Shown here: in pieces, positions 1-8,934 of the stretch
Layout of the letters: each line of letters starts with the position of its first letter
Position numbering within the stretch: the stretch's first letter is position 1
Assembly (NCBI RefSeq): GCF_900143085.1
Contig: NZ_FRCZ01000007.1
Span: 1-64,000, forward strand
DNA length: 64,000 nucleotides
Source: Gracilibacillus kekensis
GTDB taxonomy: Bacteria; Bacillota; Bacilli; Bacillales; Amphibacillaceae
Reading direction: 5' to 3'
Notes under the pieces: generated by a model
Told to the model about the DNA's origin: nothing
The model's input: the letters and a program-made list of their open reading frames with translations, nothing else
The model's database searches: none
Translations under genes and position numbers: made by a program

Positions 1-110
1 ACGATAGCGGAGAGGTCACACCTGTTCCCATGCCGAACACAGCAGTTAAGCTCTCCAGCGCCCATGGTAGTTGGGGCTCGCGCCCCTGCAAGAGTAGGAC
101 GTTGCCAGGC
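1..110 (+). rRNA. rrf: 5S ribosomal RNA, 5' end outside the window
   Basis: Recognisable 5S rRNA core: CCATGCCGAACACAGCAGTT, then the loop with CGCCCATGGTAGTTGGGG and the GCAAGAGTAGGACGTTGCC 3' domain. The first bases of the gene lie upstream of position 1. It is the last gene of an rRNA operon and runs directly into a tRNA cluster, as in Bacillus rrn operons. Confidence 0.95.
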
Positions 111-149
111 AACCAAAAATTGCTTTGAGAAGTATCATATGTGTAACTT

Positions 150-224
150 TCCACAGTAGCTCAGTGGTAGAGCAATCGGCTGTTAACCGATCGGTCGTAG
201 GTTCGAATCCTACCTGTGGAGCCA
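150..224 (+). tRNA. tRNA-Asn (anticodon GTT)
   Basis: Cloverleaf with acceptor stem TCCACAG/CTGTGGA, D-loop AGCTCAGTGGTAGAGC, anticodon loop CTGTTAA (GTT) and T-loop GGTTCGAATCC. The 3' CCA is encoded. It is the first tRNA after the 5S gene. Confidence 0.95.
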
Positions 225-227
225 ATT

Positions 228-299
<72 letters not shown>

Positions 300-319
300 C
301 TGCTATTTTTATGAATTTT

Positions 320-394
320 GGCCCGTTGGTCAAGTGGTTAAGACACCGCCCTTTCACGGCGGTAACACGGGTTCGAATCCCGTACGGGTCACCA
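320..394 (+). tRNA. tRNA-Glu (anticodon TTC)
   Basis: Acceptor stem GGCCCGT/ACGGGTC, anticodon stem ACCGCC/GGCGGT with loop CTTTCAC (TTC), T-loop GGTTCGAATCC, encoded CCA. The following 117 bases before tRNA-Val hold no tRNA or gene that I can see. Confidence 0.95.
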
Positions 395-511
395 AACAAC
401 AATTAAACCAGATTAAGGATGGCATACTAAATTCACAGCGTCCTGGGACTGCGATTACTCGCCCCATCAAAAATATTTGTGCAACGTATGCACTTGTACA
501 TCCTGTATTTC

Positions 512-587
512 GGAGGATTAGCTCAGCTGGGAGAGCACTTGCCTTACAAGCAAGGGGTCGCAGGTTCGAGCCCTGCATCCTCCACCA
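512..587 (+). tRNA. tRNA-Val (anticodon TAC)
   Basis: Acceptor stem GGAGGAT/ATCCTCC, anticodon stem CTTGC/GCAAG around CTTACAA (TAC), T-loop GGTTCGAGCCC, encoded CCA. Confidence 0.95.
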
Positions 588-592
588 TTCAA

Positions 593-668
<76 letters not shown>

Positions 669-689
669 TTTAGTTATATATGAATACAT

Positions 690-775
690 GGAGGGATAGC
701 GAAGTTGGCCAAACGCGGCGGACTGTAAATCCGCTCCCATCGGGTTCGTAGGTTCGAGTCCTACTCCCTCCACCA
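690..775 (+). tRNA. tRNA-Tyr (anticodon GTA)
   Basis: A class II tRNA with a long variable arm (CTCCCATCGGGTTCGTAG region). Acceptor stem GGAGGGA/TCCCTCC, anticodon loop CTGTAAA (GTA), encoded CCA. Confidence 0.95.
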
Positions 776-832
776 TTGTATAATTTTATTCAAAGTGTAT
801 AAACTAAATCTGAACGTTTAATATTTTTTTGT

Positions 833-907
833 TGGGCTATAGCCAAGCGGTAAGGCAACGGTTTTTGGTACCGTCATGCGCTGGTTCGAATCCAGCTAGC
901 CCAGCCA
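833..907 (+). tRNA. tRNA-Gln (anticodon TTG)
   Basis: Acceptor stem TGGGCTA/TAGCCCA, D-arm ATAGCCAAGCGGTAAGGC, anticodon loop TTTTGGT (TTG), T-loop GGTTCGAATCC, encoded CCA. Confidence 0.95.
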
Positions 908-953
908 TTTTTTATTTTATAAATCATAAGCAACATTTGTAAACTTTTCTTAA

Positions 954-1029
954 GAGCCATTAGCTCAGTTGGTAGAGCATCTGACTTTTAATCAGAGGGT
1001 CGGAGGTTCGAATCCTCCATGGCTCACCA
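954..1029 (+). tRNA. tRNA-Lys (anticodon TTT)
   Basis: Acceptor stem GAGCCAT/ATGGCTC, anticodon stem CTGAC/ATCAG around TTTTAAT (TTT), T-loop GGTTCGAATCC, encoded CCA. Confidence 0.95.
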
Positions 1030-1051
1030 TTATTAATAATGAATAAGTAAA

Positions 1052-1127
1052 GGGGCCTTAGCTCAGCTGGGAGAGCGCCTGCTTTGCACGCAGGAGGTCA
1101 GCGGTTCGATCCCGCTAGGCTCCACCA
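1052..1127 (+). tRNA. tRNA-Ala (anticodon TGC)
   Basis: Acceptor stem GGGGCCT/AGGCTCC (wobble pairs), anticodon stem CCTGC/GCAGG around TTTGCAC (TGC), T-loop GGTTCGATCCC, encoded CCA. It is the last gene of the rRNA/tRNA operon. Confidence 0.95.
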
Positions 1128-1152
1128 CTCATATTCATATAATATATAACAA

Positions 1153-1187
1153 GTAGCGGTTTCTAGAAAAGAAACGGCTTTTTTTAA
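1153..1187 (+). terminator. Rho-independent terminator of the rRNA/tRNA operon
   Basis: AGCGGTTTCT pairs with AGAAACGGCT (one mismatch) and is followed by seven T. It sits just after tRNA-Ala and before the sigW promoter. Confidence 0.7.
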
Positions 1188-1409
1188 TGGCCAAATTATT
1201 TGCATTGGATACGTTTTTTCTTGTTATATGATGAGTAGAAGTTAATTATAGATACATTTTTACAATAGTCTTCGTATAATGAATAAAATCAGTGGGTTGA
1301 TTGGAACCTATTTACTATTATCTGAAAAAAATGTAATTCCACAACAAATATATCTGGATTCTTGATATAATAGCTATGGAAAATAAAATTTAAAAAAGTT
1401 TATTTTAAA

Positions 1410-1436
1410 TGAAACCCTAAGTAGTGGTTGTACGTA
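1410..1436 (+). promoter_or_regulatory. SigW-type autoregulatory promoter of sigW
   Basis: TGAAAC at 1410-1415 and CGTA at 1433-1436, 17 bases apart, match the known ECF SigW consensus (TGAAAC, 16-17 bases, CGTA). sigW genes of Bacillus are known to be transcribed from such a promoter. A close relative of this site lies at 53633-53659. Confidence 0.85.
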
Positions 1437-1471
1437 AATATATTAACCGCAAAAGTAGCGGAGGTTATTAG

Positions 1472-2038
1472 ATGATTGAGGAGAAAATAAAAAAGAACAT
1501 AAAATTAGTAAAAAAGGGCGATCAATCGGCATTTGAGGATATTGTGTCGTTTTACCAGAATAAAGTATTTGCTATTTGTTACAGAATGATTGGTAATCGT
1601 CATGAAGCTGAAGATATTGCACAAGAAGCTTTTATACGTGCTTATATTAATATTCAATCTTTTGACGAGAATCGAAAGTTTTCTACTTGGCTATATCGAA
1701 TTGCTACGAATCTAACCATTGATAAAATCAGGAAAAAGAAACCCGATTATTATCTTGATGCAGAAATAAAAGGTGCAGATGGTTTGAATATGTATGCACA
1801 GTTGCCAGCTGACCAAGCTTTACCCGAAGAAGAAGTAGAAAGTTTAGAAATGCAAAGTTATATTCAACAGGAAATAATGCAATTACCTGAAAAATACCGA
1901 ACGATCATCGCATTACGGTTTATCAATGAATTATCTCTTAAGGAAATTAGTGAAATTTTAGAAATACCCGTGGGGACAGTGAAGACTAGGGTTCATAGAG
2001 GAAGAGAAGCTCTAAGGAAAAGGCTTCGCCATGTATAA
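1472..2038 (+). CDS. sigW: ECF RNA polymerase sigma factor SigW
   Basis: A 188-residue ECF sigma factor. Region 2 (about residues 20-90) carries FAICYRMIGNRHEAEDIAQE and the promoter -10-recognition helix FSTWLYRIATNLTIDKIRKK. Region 4 (about 130-185) has LPEKYRTIIALRF followed by a helix-turn-helix ending in GTVKTRVHRGREALRK. SigW directs the response to cell-wall antibiotics, membrane damage and bacteriocins in Bacillus. The start has a good upstream GGAGG. rsiW follows closely and the cdaA-cdaR-glmM-glmS genes come after, the standard Bacillus order, so the assignment is secure. A SigW-type promoter lies 35 bases upstream, implying autoregulation. Confidence 0.95.
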   Translation: MIEEKIKKNIKLVKKGDQSAFEDIVSFYQNKVFAICYRMIGNRHEAEDIAQEAFIRAYINIQSFDENRKFSTWLYRIATNLTIDKIRKKKPDYYLDAEIKGADGLNMYAQLPADQALPEEEVESLEMQSYIQQEIMQLPEKYRTIIALRFINELSLKEISEILEIPVGTVKTRVHRGREALRKRLRHV

Positions 2039-2052
2039 GGGGTGTGAGTGAA

Positions 2053-2661
2053 ATGAAATGTAATAAAGAAGTTATTGAATTAATGCATCAATTTTTAGAT
2101 GGTGATATATCGAAAGAAGAGGAACAAACGTTACGCTCCCATTTACAGTCCTGTGAAGCTTGTCAAAAACATTTTAAAGAACTTAAAAGAACCGTAGCTT
2201 TGGTTACTGCAAATATAGAATTAAAGCCGACTCTTGACTTCACAAGTAACGTAATGGCACAATTACCAAAAGAAAAAAAGCGTATGTCAGCTAAAAGGTG
2301 GATGAAGTTCCATCCGTTTTTAACAGCAGCAGCAATCTTTTTTGTCTTTATGTTTTCAGGCATTTTCTCTGCTTGGAGTCAAGATCAGCAATTAAGTTAC
2401 CCTAAAGGTCAAAATTTAATTGTAGAAAATGATACTGTAATTGTGCCTGAAGGAGTCGTTATCGAGAATGACTTAGAGATTAAAAATGGGAATGTAAAGG
2501 TAGAAGGAGAGGTATTAGGTGATATTATCTTAATTAATGGTGAGCATCTCTCTGCTTCTGCTGGTAAGGTAACAGGTGAAATTAAAGAAGTAGATCAAGT
2601 ATTTAACTGGATGTGGTATAAACTAAAAGACCTTGTCGAGAGTGTTTTTAGTTTAGATTAA
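2053..2661 (+). CDS. rsiW: Anti-sigma-W factor RsiW
   Basis: Single-pass membrane anti-sigma factor of about 202 residues that holds SigW inactive until regulated proteolysis. The N-terminal cytoplasmic domain has the zinc anti-sigma signature H30-x3-C34-x2-C37. A transmembrane helix lies at about 87-107 (FLTAAAIFFVFMFSGIF). The extracytoplasmic part (about 110-202) is acidic and beta-rich, where site-1 cleavage would occur. I prefer ATG 2053 over the GTG at 2044 because AAGGGG at 2037-2042 is ten bases from the ATG but only one from the GTG. It is co-transcribed with sigW and followed by a strong terminator. Confidence 0.93.
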   Translation: MKCNKEVIELMHQFLDGDISKEEEQTLRSHLQSCEACQKHFKELKRTVALVTANIELKPTLDFTSNVMAQLPKEKKRMSAKRWMKFHPFLTAAAIFFVFMFSGIFSAWSQDQQLSYPKGQNLIVENDTVIVPEGVVIENDLEIKNGNVKVEGEVLGDIILINGEHLSASAGKVTGEIKEVDQVFNWMWYKLKDLVESVFSLD

Positions 2662-2664
2662 TAT

Positions 2665-2707
2665 AAACAGTGACTCTGTATTTTATATAAAAGAGTCACT
2701 GTTTTAA
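2665..2707 (+). terminator. Terminator of sigW-rsiW
   Basis: AAACAGTGACTCT at 2665-2677 pairs with AGAGTCACTGTTT at 2692-2704, with A- and T-rich flanks. It is near-perfect, so the downstream cdaA operon needs its own promoter. Confidence 0.9.
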
Positions 2708-2870
2708 AATATTTATAAAGTCATGTGCACACAATATAAGTGAATAGTGTTTCTTGTTACGTTTTAACTACATAATCATAGTACAAAAACGTCTTTAATT
2801 CCTCTCATCCATATAATGTAAAAAATAAATGGAGGAGAACACGATAAGCTTCCTGATAAGTTTCGCTAAT

Positions 2871-2902
2871 GAGCAGTAAGGAATAAAAAATTCCCACTGC
2901 TC
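2871..2902. repeat. Small hairpin upstream of the cdaA promoter
   Basis: GAGCAGT (2871-2877) and ACTGCTC (2896-2902), with inner GGAA/TTCC, can form a stem. There is no T-run after it, so it is not an obvious terminator. It lies just upstream of the cdaA promoter and could be an operator or a transcription-related structure. Confidence 0.4.
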
Positions 2903-2919
2903 AAAAGTCTCACTTTATA

Positions 2920-2928
2920 TGCTATAAT
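2920..2928 (+). promoter_or_regulatory. Extended -10 promoter for the cdaA-cdaR-glmM operon
   Basis: TGCTATAAT is an extended -10 element (TG-n-TATAAT). No convincing -35 hexamer is visible, as is common for extended -10 promoters. Confidence 0.6.
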
Positions 2929-2966
2929 GATAAATAACTACAATACTAAATAGGAAGAGGATTTAG

Positions 2967-2996
2967 ATGGACATAAGGTTGTGTTTGCATGCTTAA
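2967..2996 (+). CDS. Possible 9-codon leader peptide overlapping the cdaA start
   Basis: An ATG at 2967 sits six bases after AGGAAGAGG, the best ribosome binding site in the region. It reads MDIRLCLHA and stops at 2994-2996, overlapping the cdaA ATG (2989) in another frame. cdaA itself has no good Shine-Dalgarno at the proper distance. Coupled translation, in which ribosomes ending the leader restart at cdaA, would explain this. No homology can be tested for so short a peptide. Confidence 0.4.
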   Translation: MDIRLCLHA

Positions 2997-3810
2997 TGGT
3001 GACTTGAATTTACTGGAAATTTTGAAAGTTGTAGTAGATATTACAATTGTTTGGTATGTTTTATATAAATTATTAATGCTTATTCGAGGTACAAAGGCCA
3101 TTCAGCTTTTGAAAGGTATTTTTGTTGTTGTTACATTATACTTGGCCAGTGTTCTCTTTGAATTAAGTACGGTTCGCATGATTATATGGCAAGTTATTAT
3201 GTGGGGTCCATTAGGAATTATTATTTTATTCCAACCAGAACTCAGACGAGCTTTAGAACAATTAGGACGTGGAAGCTTTTTCTCTAGAAACACTGCATCT
3301 GAAGAAGAAGAATTAAATCAATCGATTCATTCTATTGTGGAATCTTGTAAATATATGGGGAAACGTCGAATTGGTGCATTAATAACGATTGAGCGCGAGT
3401 CAGCAATGGGTGATTATATCTCAACAGGTATCCCGATCACTGGAAAATTAACCAATCAGCTATTAACGAATATATTTATACCAAATACACCTTTACACGA
3501 TGGAGCAGTTATTATCAACCGTGACGAGATAGTAGCGGCTGCGTGTTATTTACCTTTGTCGGAAAGTCCATTTATCTCAAAGGAATTAGGAACACGTCAT
3601 AGAGCAGCGTTAGGAATTAGTGAAGTTACAGATGCCGTAACCATTATTGTATCGGAAGAAACAGGGAACATCTCTTGTACGAAAAATGGTGAGTTACACC
3701 GTAATTTGACAACAGAAAAACTGTCAGAAATATTGGAGACGGAATTGGTGAATAAATTTAAAACCTCTACGACAAAAGCATGGAATTGGAGGGGTAAGCG
3801 AAATGAATAA
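2989..3810 (+). CDS. cdaA: Diadenylate cyclase CdaA (c-di-AMP synthase)
   Basis: A 273-residue membrane enzyme that condenses two ATP into the essential second messenger c-di-AMP. Three transmembrane helices cover about residues 10-80. The DAC domain (about 95-250) carries the catalytic motifs LHDGAVII (DGA) and GTRHRAALG (RHR). The C-terminus ends in basic KAWNWRGKRNE, as in Bacillus CdaA. The next gene, cdaR, overlaps by eight bases, and glmM follows; CdaA, CdaR and GlmM are known to form a complex that ties c-di-AMP synthesis to wall precursor supply. The start chosen matches the family N-terminus. Confidence 0.95.
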   Translation: MLNGDLNLLEILKVVVDITIVWYVLYKLLMLIRGTKAIQLLKGIFVVVTLYLASVLFELSTVRMIIWQVIMWGPLGIIILFQPELRRALEQLGRGSFFSRNTASEEEELNQSIHSIVESCKYMGKRRIGALITIERESAMGDYISTGIPITGKLTNQLLTNIFIPNTPLHDGAVIINRDEIVAAACYLPLSESPFISKELGTRHRAALGISEVTDAVTIIVSEETGNISCTKNGELHRNLTTEKLSEILETELVNKFKTSTTKAWNWRGKRNE

Positions 3811-5062
3811 ATGGTTAGAAAAGCCATGGGTAATTAGAGTTGTCGCTTTGTTATTATCCGTTTTACTTTTTGTTGTTGTAGCCTTTGATGAGAATGTTGA
3901 TGAAAATGATGATGGTTTTGAAAACCCCTTTGGTATCACTAATAAAACACAAGCTCTTGAGGATGTGCCGGTTCAAACACAAATAGATGAAGAAAAATAT
4001 GTTGTAAGTGGTGTGCCTGAAACAGTCAAAGTTACGCTACAAGGGTCTGTAAGTATCGTCACTTCAACGGAATTACAAAGAAATTTTGATGTATTTGTTA
4101 ATTTAGAAGGGTTAGAACCTGGTACACATACTGTACCCCTTGAATACTCAGGGATTACGGATCGGCTCAATGTCTATATAGAACCTCAAGAAATAGAAGT
4201 ATCTATCGAAGAAAGAGCAAGTCAAGAATTTAATGTCACTATAGATGTTGTTAACCGTGATAAGGTAGAAGCAGGGTTTGAAGTTGCAAATGTTATTGCT
4301 GACCCGCAAACAATAACGGTGACAAGTTCAAAAAGTATCGTAGATAATATTGCGATTATTAAAGGCTTTGTGGACGTGGAAGGCTTTAATGAAACACAAA
4401 CAATTGAGAATGTTCCTATCAAGGTATATGATAACGAAGGAAATGAATTAAATGTTAGAATTGACCCTCCTACCGTAGAAGTGACGGTTGATATGGTCAA
4501 TCCGAATAAACAAGTTCCAATATCGATTGAAACAACAAATGAATTACCTGAAGGATTACGTTTAAATAGCTTAGAAACTGAAACAGAAGAAGTACAGGTT
4601 TATGCATCGGAAGATTATTTAGCACAGTTAGACCAAATTGTAACGAAACCAATTGATTTAAGTGAAATCACAGAAAGTGGAACAATGGAAGTAGAGTTAG
4701 ACGTTTCCTCAGATATAAGAAAGATAGGGACAGAAACTGTAACGATTAATGTAGATATCGAGTCTATAGAAGAAGAGAAATTAGAGAATGTTGCCATTAA
4801 TGTTGTAGGGGAATCAGAGGGATTTACAGTATCCTATGTGGAGCCAAGTACAGAAAGTATGAATCTAACTGTGCGAGGTTATCCTTCTGATTTAACAGAT
4901 TTTACAGCTGATGATCTCCAATTATCAATTGATATTGGGGGTCTCACCCCTGGTGAACATCAAGTTCCCGTAGAGCTCACCAGACCTCAGGAATTGGAAG
5001 AAAGTGTTGAAATAGAATTAGAGTATGAGCAAGTAACAGTAAACATCGAACAAGAAGAATAG
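3803..5062 (+). CDS. cdaR: CdaA regulatory protein CdaR (YbbR-domain protein)
   Basis: A 419-residue protein with an N-terminal transmembrane anchor (VIRVVALLLSVLLFVVVAF, about 9-28) followed by tandem extracytoplasmic YbbR domains of about 80 residues each (about 50-415). Recurrent motifs such as VPVQTQID, PETVKVTLQGS, PPTVEVTVDM and PSDLTDFTADDLQLSIDI mark the repeats. The domains face outside and modulate CdaA activity. The gene overlaps cdaA by eight bases, so translation is probably coupled. Strongly acidic composition is in keeping with an extracytoplasmic domain in a salt-adapted Bacillaceae, though that last point is inference. Confidence 0.92.
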   Translation: MNKWLEKPWVIRVVALLLSVLLFVVVAFDENVDENDDGFENPFGITNKTQALEDVPVQTQIDEEKYVVSGVPETVKVTLQGSVSIVTSTELQRNFDVFVNLEGLEPGTHTVPLEYSGITDRLNVYIEPQEIEVSIEERASQEFNVTIDVVNRDKVEAGFEVANVIADPQTITVTSSKSIVDNIAIIKGFVDVEGFNETQTIENVPIKVYDNEGNELNVRIDPPTVEVTVDMVNPNKQVPISIETTNELPEGLRLNSLETETEEVQVYASEDYLAQLDQIVTKPIDLSEITESGTMEVELDVSSDIRKIGTETVTINVDIESIEEEKLENVAINVVGESEGFTVSYVEPSTESMNLTVRGYPSDLTDFTADDLQLSIDIGGLTPGEHQVPVELTRPQELEESVEIELEYEQVTVNIEQEE

Positions 5063-5113
5063 TACATAAATGGCAGACTGATAGTAAGTATCGTAAAAGG
5101 AGAGAATTAGAAA

Positions 5114-6469
5114 ATGGGAAAATATTTTGGAACTGACGGTGTCCGAGGCATCGCCAATAAAGATTTAACACCCGAATTAGCCTTTAAACTGGGACGATTT
5201 GGTGGTTATGTACTAACAAAAGAATCGGAAAAACCAAAAATTCTTATTGGGCGTGACACTCGCATTTCAGGAACGATGCTTGAAGGTGCTTTAGTAGCAG
5301 GTCTTCTATCAATTGGTGCAGAAGTAATGAGACTAGGCGTTATCTCTACTCCAGGAGTAGCTTATTTAGCTAAAGTAATGAAAGCACAAGCAGGTGTTAT
5401 GATTTCCGCTTCACATAATCCGGTAGAAGATAACGGTATAAAATTCTTTGGATCGGACGGTTTTAAATTATCGGATCAACAAGAAGAAGAAATTGAAGCT
5501 TTGCTAGACAAGGGAACTGATGATTTACCGAGACCTGTAGGGGAACACGTTGGTCAGGTCAACGACTATCTTGAAGGTGGTCAAAAATACATTCATTTCT
5601 TAAAAGAGACGATTGATAATGAGTTTGATGGTTTACATATCGCTCTAGATTGTGCACATGGAGCAACTTCAGGACTTGCTTCACACCTTTTCGCAGATTT
5701 AGAAGCAGATATCTCAACGATCGGTTCATCACCCAACGGTTTAAACATTAACGATGGAGTAGGTTCGACACATCCTGAGAAACTTCAGGCACTTGTCTTG
5801 GACAAAGGTGCAGATATTGGACTAGCCTTTGATGGAGATGGAGACCGATTAATTGCAGTTGATGAAAAAGGAAACATTGTTGACGGTGATCAAATCATGT
5901 TTATCATCGGTAAATATTGGAACCAAAAAGGAATGCTTCGCCATTCCAGTGTTGTTTCAACGGTAATGAGTAATATTGGGTTTTATAAGGCACTAGAAGC
6001 CAATCAAATGAAAAGTAACAAAACAGCAGTAGGCGATCGCTATGTGATGGAAGAAATGCGAAAAGGCGGATATAACCTTGGTGGTGAACAATCAGGTCAT
6101 ATCATCTTTTTAGACTATAATACTACTGGTGATGGCATGTTATCGGCATTGCAATTAGTAAACGTAATGAAAGAAACAGGAAAACCGTTATCCGAATTAG
6201 CAAACGAAATGGAGAAATTTCCACAAGTATTAAAAAATGTTCAAGTTATTAAGAAAAATGAAGTAATGATGAATAAAACCGTGTTGGATGCCATTGATAA
6301 AGTAGAAGGAGAGATGGGTTCACAAGGTCGAGTATTAGTCCGTCCATCTGGTACAGAGTCACTAGTGAGAGTCATGGTCGAAGCTCCTACATTAGAAGAT
6401 TGTAATCGCTATGTGAATGAAGTAGTAGAAGTGATCCAGCAAGTAATGGGAATGGAAGAACAAGGATAA
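5114..6469 (+). CDS. glmM: Phosphoglucosamine mutase GlmM
   Basis: A 451-residue enzyme converting glucosamine-6-phosphate to glucosamine-1-phosphate for UDP-GlcNAc and peptidoglycan synthesis. The N-terminus [12 protein letters not shown] is typical. The phosphoserine loop ISASHNP places the catalytic serine at about residue 100. The Mg-binding loop FDGDGDR lies at about 240, the sugar-binding loop GGEQSGH at about 325, and the C-terminal phosphate-binding [12 protein letters not shown] at about 410. An AAAGGAG ribosome binding site precedes ATG 5114. It is the third gene of the cda operon and ends at a strong terminator. Confidence 0.97.
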   Translation: MGKYFGTDGVRGIANKDLTPELAFKLGRFGGYVLTKESEKPKILIGRDTRISGTMLEGALVAGLLSIGAEVMRLGVISTPGVAYLAKVMKAQAGVMISASHNPVEDNGIKFFGSDGFKLSDQQEEEIEALLDKGTDDLPRPVGEHVGQVNDYLEGGQKYIHFLKETIDNEFDGLHIALDCAHGATSGLASHLFADLEADISTIGSSPNGLNINDGVGSTHPEKLQALVLDKGADIGLAFDGDGDRLIAVDEKGNIVDGDQIMFIIGKYWNQKGMLRHSSVVSTVMSNIGFYKALEANQMKSNKTAVGDRYVMEEMRKGGYNLGGEQSGHIIFLDYNTTGDGMLSALQLVNVMKETGKPLSELANEMEKFPQVLKNVQVIKKNEVMMNKTVLDAIDKVEGEMGSQGRVLVRPSGTESLVRVMVEAPTLEDCNRYVNEVVEVIQQVMGMEEQG

Positions 6470-6471
6470 AA

Positions 6472-6505
6472 AAGAAGCTGTGGATACCGCAGCTTCTTTT
6501 TTCAC
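6472..6505 (+). terminator. Terminator after glmM
   Basis: AGAAGCTGTGG pairs with CCGCAGCTTCT around a short ATA loop and runs into TTTTT. It separates the cda-glmM operon from glmS. Confidence 0.92.
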
Positions 6506-6556
6506 TTATATATTATAAATGCATAGTATTATAGTAAGTCCTTTTTAGATTATATG

Positions 6557-6585
6557 TTGATTAAAAGGAGCTTTTAAAGTAAAAT
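6557..6585 (+). promoter_or_regulatory. Sigma-A-type promoter for the glmS leader
   Basis: TTGATT at 6557-6562 and TAAAAT at 6580-6585 with a 17-base spacer, about 65 bases before the ribozyme cleavage site. Confidence 0.6.
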
Positions 6586-6644
6586 AAATAGAGTCATTTC
6601 AAATAATGACCCACTCAAATAAAGGAAGGAGCTTCGAAGTATAT

Positions 6645-6801
6645 TACTGTAAAGCGCCAGGGCTATGACGTCCGAAACAATCATAGCTGACGAGGAGGAG
6701 GTTTATCGAGTTTGATCGGCGGATGCCTCCCGGTTGTACATCTCAACCGAATGTGTTTATTCGAAAGCAAAAAGGCAACTTTTTGTACAAGAATAAAGAC
6801 T
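6645..6801 (+). ncRNA. glmS self-cleaving ribozyme/riboswitch
   Basis: The conserved glmS ribozyme core is present: AGCGCCAGGGCT at the 5' end, then GACGAGGAGGAGGTTTATCGA, GGCGGATGCCTCCCGG and a 3' pseudoknot domain with a long stem up to about 6801. Cleavage is expected between A6653 and G6654. When glucosamine-6-phosphate binds, the RNA cuts itself and the glmS mRNA is degraded, giving feedback control. The gene directly downstream is glmS, as the family demands. Confidence 0.95.
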
Positions 6802-6827
6802 AGATGCCAAATTAATCAAACACGAGA

Positions 6828-6888
6828 AAGGGGCAGACAATCGCCCCTTGTTACTTGAAAGGTAATAATGGCTATTTGTTTGCCCCTT
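6828..6888 (+). promoter_or_regulatory. Mutually exclusive stems between ribozyme and glmS start
   Basis: The segment 6828-6840 (AAGGGGCAGACAA) can pair with GCCCCTT at 6843-6849 (7 bp, 8-base loop) or with TTGTTTGCCCCTT at 6876-6888 (13 bp, one G-U). The second partner ends just before the Shine-Dalgarno AAGGAGG at 6894-6900. Neither stem is followed by a T-run, so this is not an ordinary terminator. Function is unknown. Confidence 0.5.
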
Positions 6889-6910
6889 ATTATAAGGAGG
6901 AAACAACGCT

Positions 6911-8713
6911 ATGTGCGGTATTGTAGGTTATATTGGAGCAAATGATTCGAAGGAAATTTTACTAAATGGATTAGAAAAATTAGAGTATCGTGGATATGAT
7001 TCAGCAGGTGTTGCTTTATTAAACGATAACGGTATGAATGTTTTTAAAGTAAAGGGTAGAATTGCGGCTTTACGAGATAAGGTAGATCATGATGTAATCT
7101 CAACAATGGGGATCGGTCATACACGATGGGCGACACATGGGGAACCTAGCGAAGATAATGCACACCCGCATCAGAGTAATTCTGGCCGTTTTACATTGGT
7201 GCATAATGGTGTCATTGAAAATTATTACGAAATTCGTGATGAGTTTTTAACTGGTGTTTCTCTTAAAAGTGAAACAGATACCGAAATTGTGGTGCAGTTG
7301 ATCGAGCAATTTGTTGCACAGACGAATGATGTGTTAGCTGGTTTCCGTAAAGCTCTTTCTATCTTAAAAGGATCTTACGCGATTGCTTTAATTGATAATC
7401 AAAATCCAGATCTTATTTATGTTGCTAAAAACAAAAGTCCCTTACTTGTTGGTTTAGGTGACGGCTATAATTTAGTCGCAAGTGATGCGATGGCGACATT
7501 AAAAGAGACGAATCGTTATGTTGAAATTGAAGATAAAGAAGTGGTGTTGGTACAACGTGACAGTGTAGAGATTCAAAAACTGGATGGAACAGTAGTCGAG
7601 CGTGAATCCTATGTAGCAGAAATTGATGCAGCTGATACGGAGAAAGGAACCTATCCACACTTTATGTTAAAAGAAATTGACGAACAACCTTTTGTTATTC
7701 GTAAAATCATTCAAGAGTATCAAGATCAAAACGATACCATAAAATTGGATAAAGATATTCGTAAAGCTATGAAAAAAGCGGATCGCATTTATATTATTGC
7801 AGCAGGAACAAGTTATCACGCTGGCTTAGTTGGAAAACAATTTATTGAAAAGTTAGCCAATATTCCAGTAGAGGTGCATATTGCTAGTGAGTTTTCTTAT
7901 AATATGCCACTCTTATCTGAAAAACCATTATTTGTGTTTATTTCACAAAGTGGTGAAACAGCAGATAGTCGTTCCGTTTTAGTACAGACAAAAGCTTTAG
8001 GGCACCCGGCATTAACCATTACGAATGTGCCTGGTTCAACCCTTTCTCGTGAATCAGATTATACTTTGCATTTACATGCAGGGCCAGAAATTGCAGTAGC
8101 CTCAACCAAGGCTTATACAGCTCAAATAGCTGTTTTAGCTATTCTAGCTGTAGATAGTGCTAGAGCAAAAGGCATTGATTTATCGTTTGATCCATTACAA
8201 GAGCTAGGTATTGTAGCAAGTGCAATGGAAACTCTAACAGATCAAAAAGAGGAATTTGAACGTATTGCGAAAGAAATGTTCGAAACAACGCGAAATGCCT
8301 TCTTTATCGGACGTGGTATGGATTATCATGTAGTCCAGGAAGCGGCATTGAAATTAAAAGAAATTTCCTATATCCAAGCTGAAGGTTTTGCTGGTGGAGA
8401 ATTAAAGCATGGTACGATCGCTTTAATCGAAGAAGGCACACCTGTCATTGCGATTTCAACACAAGAGAGTGTCAATCTTTCCATTCGTGGAAATGTTCAG
8501 GAAGTTGCAGCACGTGGAGCTAACACATGTGTCGTGAGTATGAAAGGACTAGAGAAGGATGCAGATTCTTTTGTACTACCGCAAGTGCATGATTTATTAA
8601 CTCCATTAGTAAGTGTAATACCAATGCAGTTACTTTCTTATTATGCGGCACTTCACCGTGATTGTGACGTAGATAAGCCACGTAATCTAGCGAAGTCTGT
8701 TACAGTGGAATAA
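6911..8713 (+). CDS. glmS: Glutamine-fructose-6-phosphate aminotransferase (isomerizing) GlmS
   Basis: A 600-residue enzyme that makes glucosamine-6-phosphate from fructose-6-phosphate and glutamine, the first step to UDP-GlcNAc. After Met removal, Cys1 of CGIVGYIG is the glutaminase nucleophile. The N-terminal amidotransferase domain (about 1-230) has GHTRWATHG and HNGVIEN. Two SIS sugar-isomerase domains (about 285-600) have [16 protein letters not shown] and a family-typical C-terminus [15 protein letters not shown]. Start ATG 6911 follows AAGGAGG. It is controlled by the upstream ribozyme. Confidence 0.97.
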   Translation: MCGIVGYIGANDSKEILLNGLEKLEYRGYDSAGVALLNDNGMNVFKVKGRIAALRDKVDHDVISTMGIGHTRWATHGEPSEDNAHPHQSNSGRFTLVHNGVIENYYEIRDEFLTGVSLKSETDTEIVVQLIEQFVAQTNDVLAGFRKALSILKGSYAIALIDNQNPDLIYVAKNKSPLLVGLGDGYNLVASDAMATLKETNRYVEIEDKEVVLVQRDSVEIQKLDGTVVERESYVAEIDAADTEKGTYPHFMLKEIDEQPFVIRKIIQEYQDQNDTIKLDKDIRKAMKKADRIYIIAAGTSYHAGLVGKQFIEKLANIPVEVHIASEFSYNMPLLSEKPLFVFISQSGETADSRSVLVQTKALGHPALTITNVPGSTLSRESDYTLHLHAGPEIAVASTKAYTAQIAVLAILAVDSARAKGIDLSFDPLQELGIVASAMETLTDQKEEFERIAKEMFETTRNAFFIGRGMDYHVVQEAALKLKEISYIQAEGFAGGELKHGTIALIEEGTPVIAISTQESVNLSIRGNVQEVAARGANTCVVSMKGLEKDADSFVLPQVHDLLTPLVSVIPMQLLSYYAALHRDCDVDKPRNLAKSVTVE

Positions 8714-8901
8714 AATGATGTTTATGGATAATTGTCACTTGTTCCGCAAAAACTTTCTCGTTCCCTGGGCAACAAAGTCGTTCGTGAATGAATTTTATAG
8801 GAGCAAAAATGAGTAGAAAAATGCATCAAAAAACCGCTCCGATTCATTATTTTTTCGATACAAAATCAACACCAAATCAATAAAAATTCAATAAGAAACA
8901 C

Positions 8902-8934
8902 AGGCTGGATTCCATCAAGGTTCAGCCTTTTTCT
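8902..8934 (+). terminator. Terminator downstream of glmS
   Basis: AGGCTG (8902-8907) pairs with CAGCCT (8923-8928), extended by further weaker pairs, and is followed by TTTTTC. It lies 190 bases after glmS; the stretch between shows no gene. Confidence 0.75.

Noticed and set aside
395-511. Possible extra tRNA in the gap between tRNA-Glu and tRNA-Val
   Set aside because: No T-loop GGTTCRANTCC and no acceptor stem could be found.
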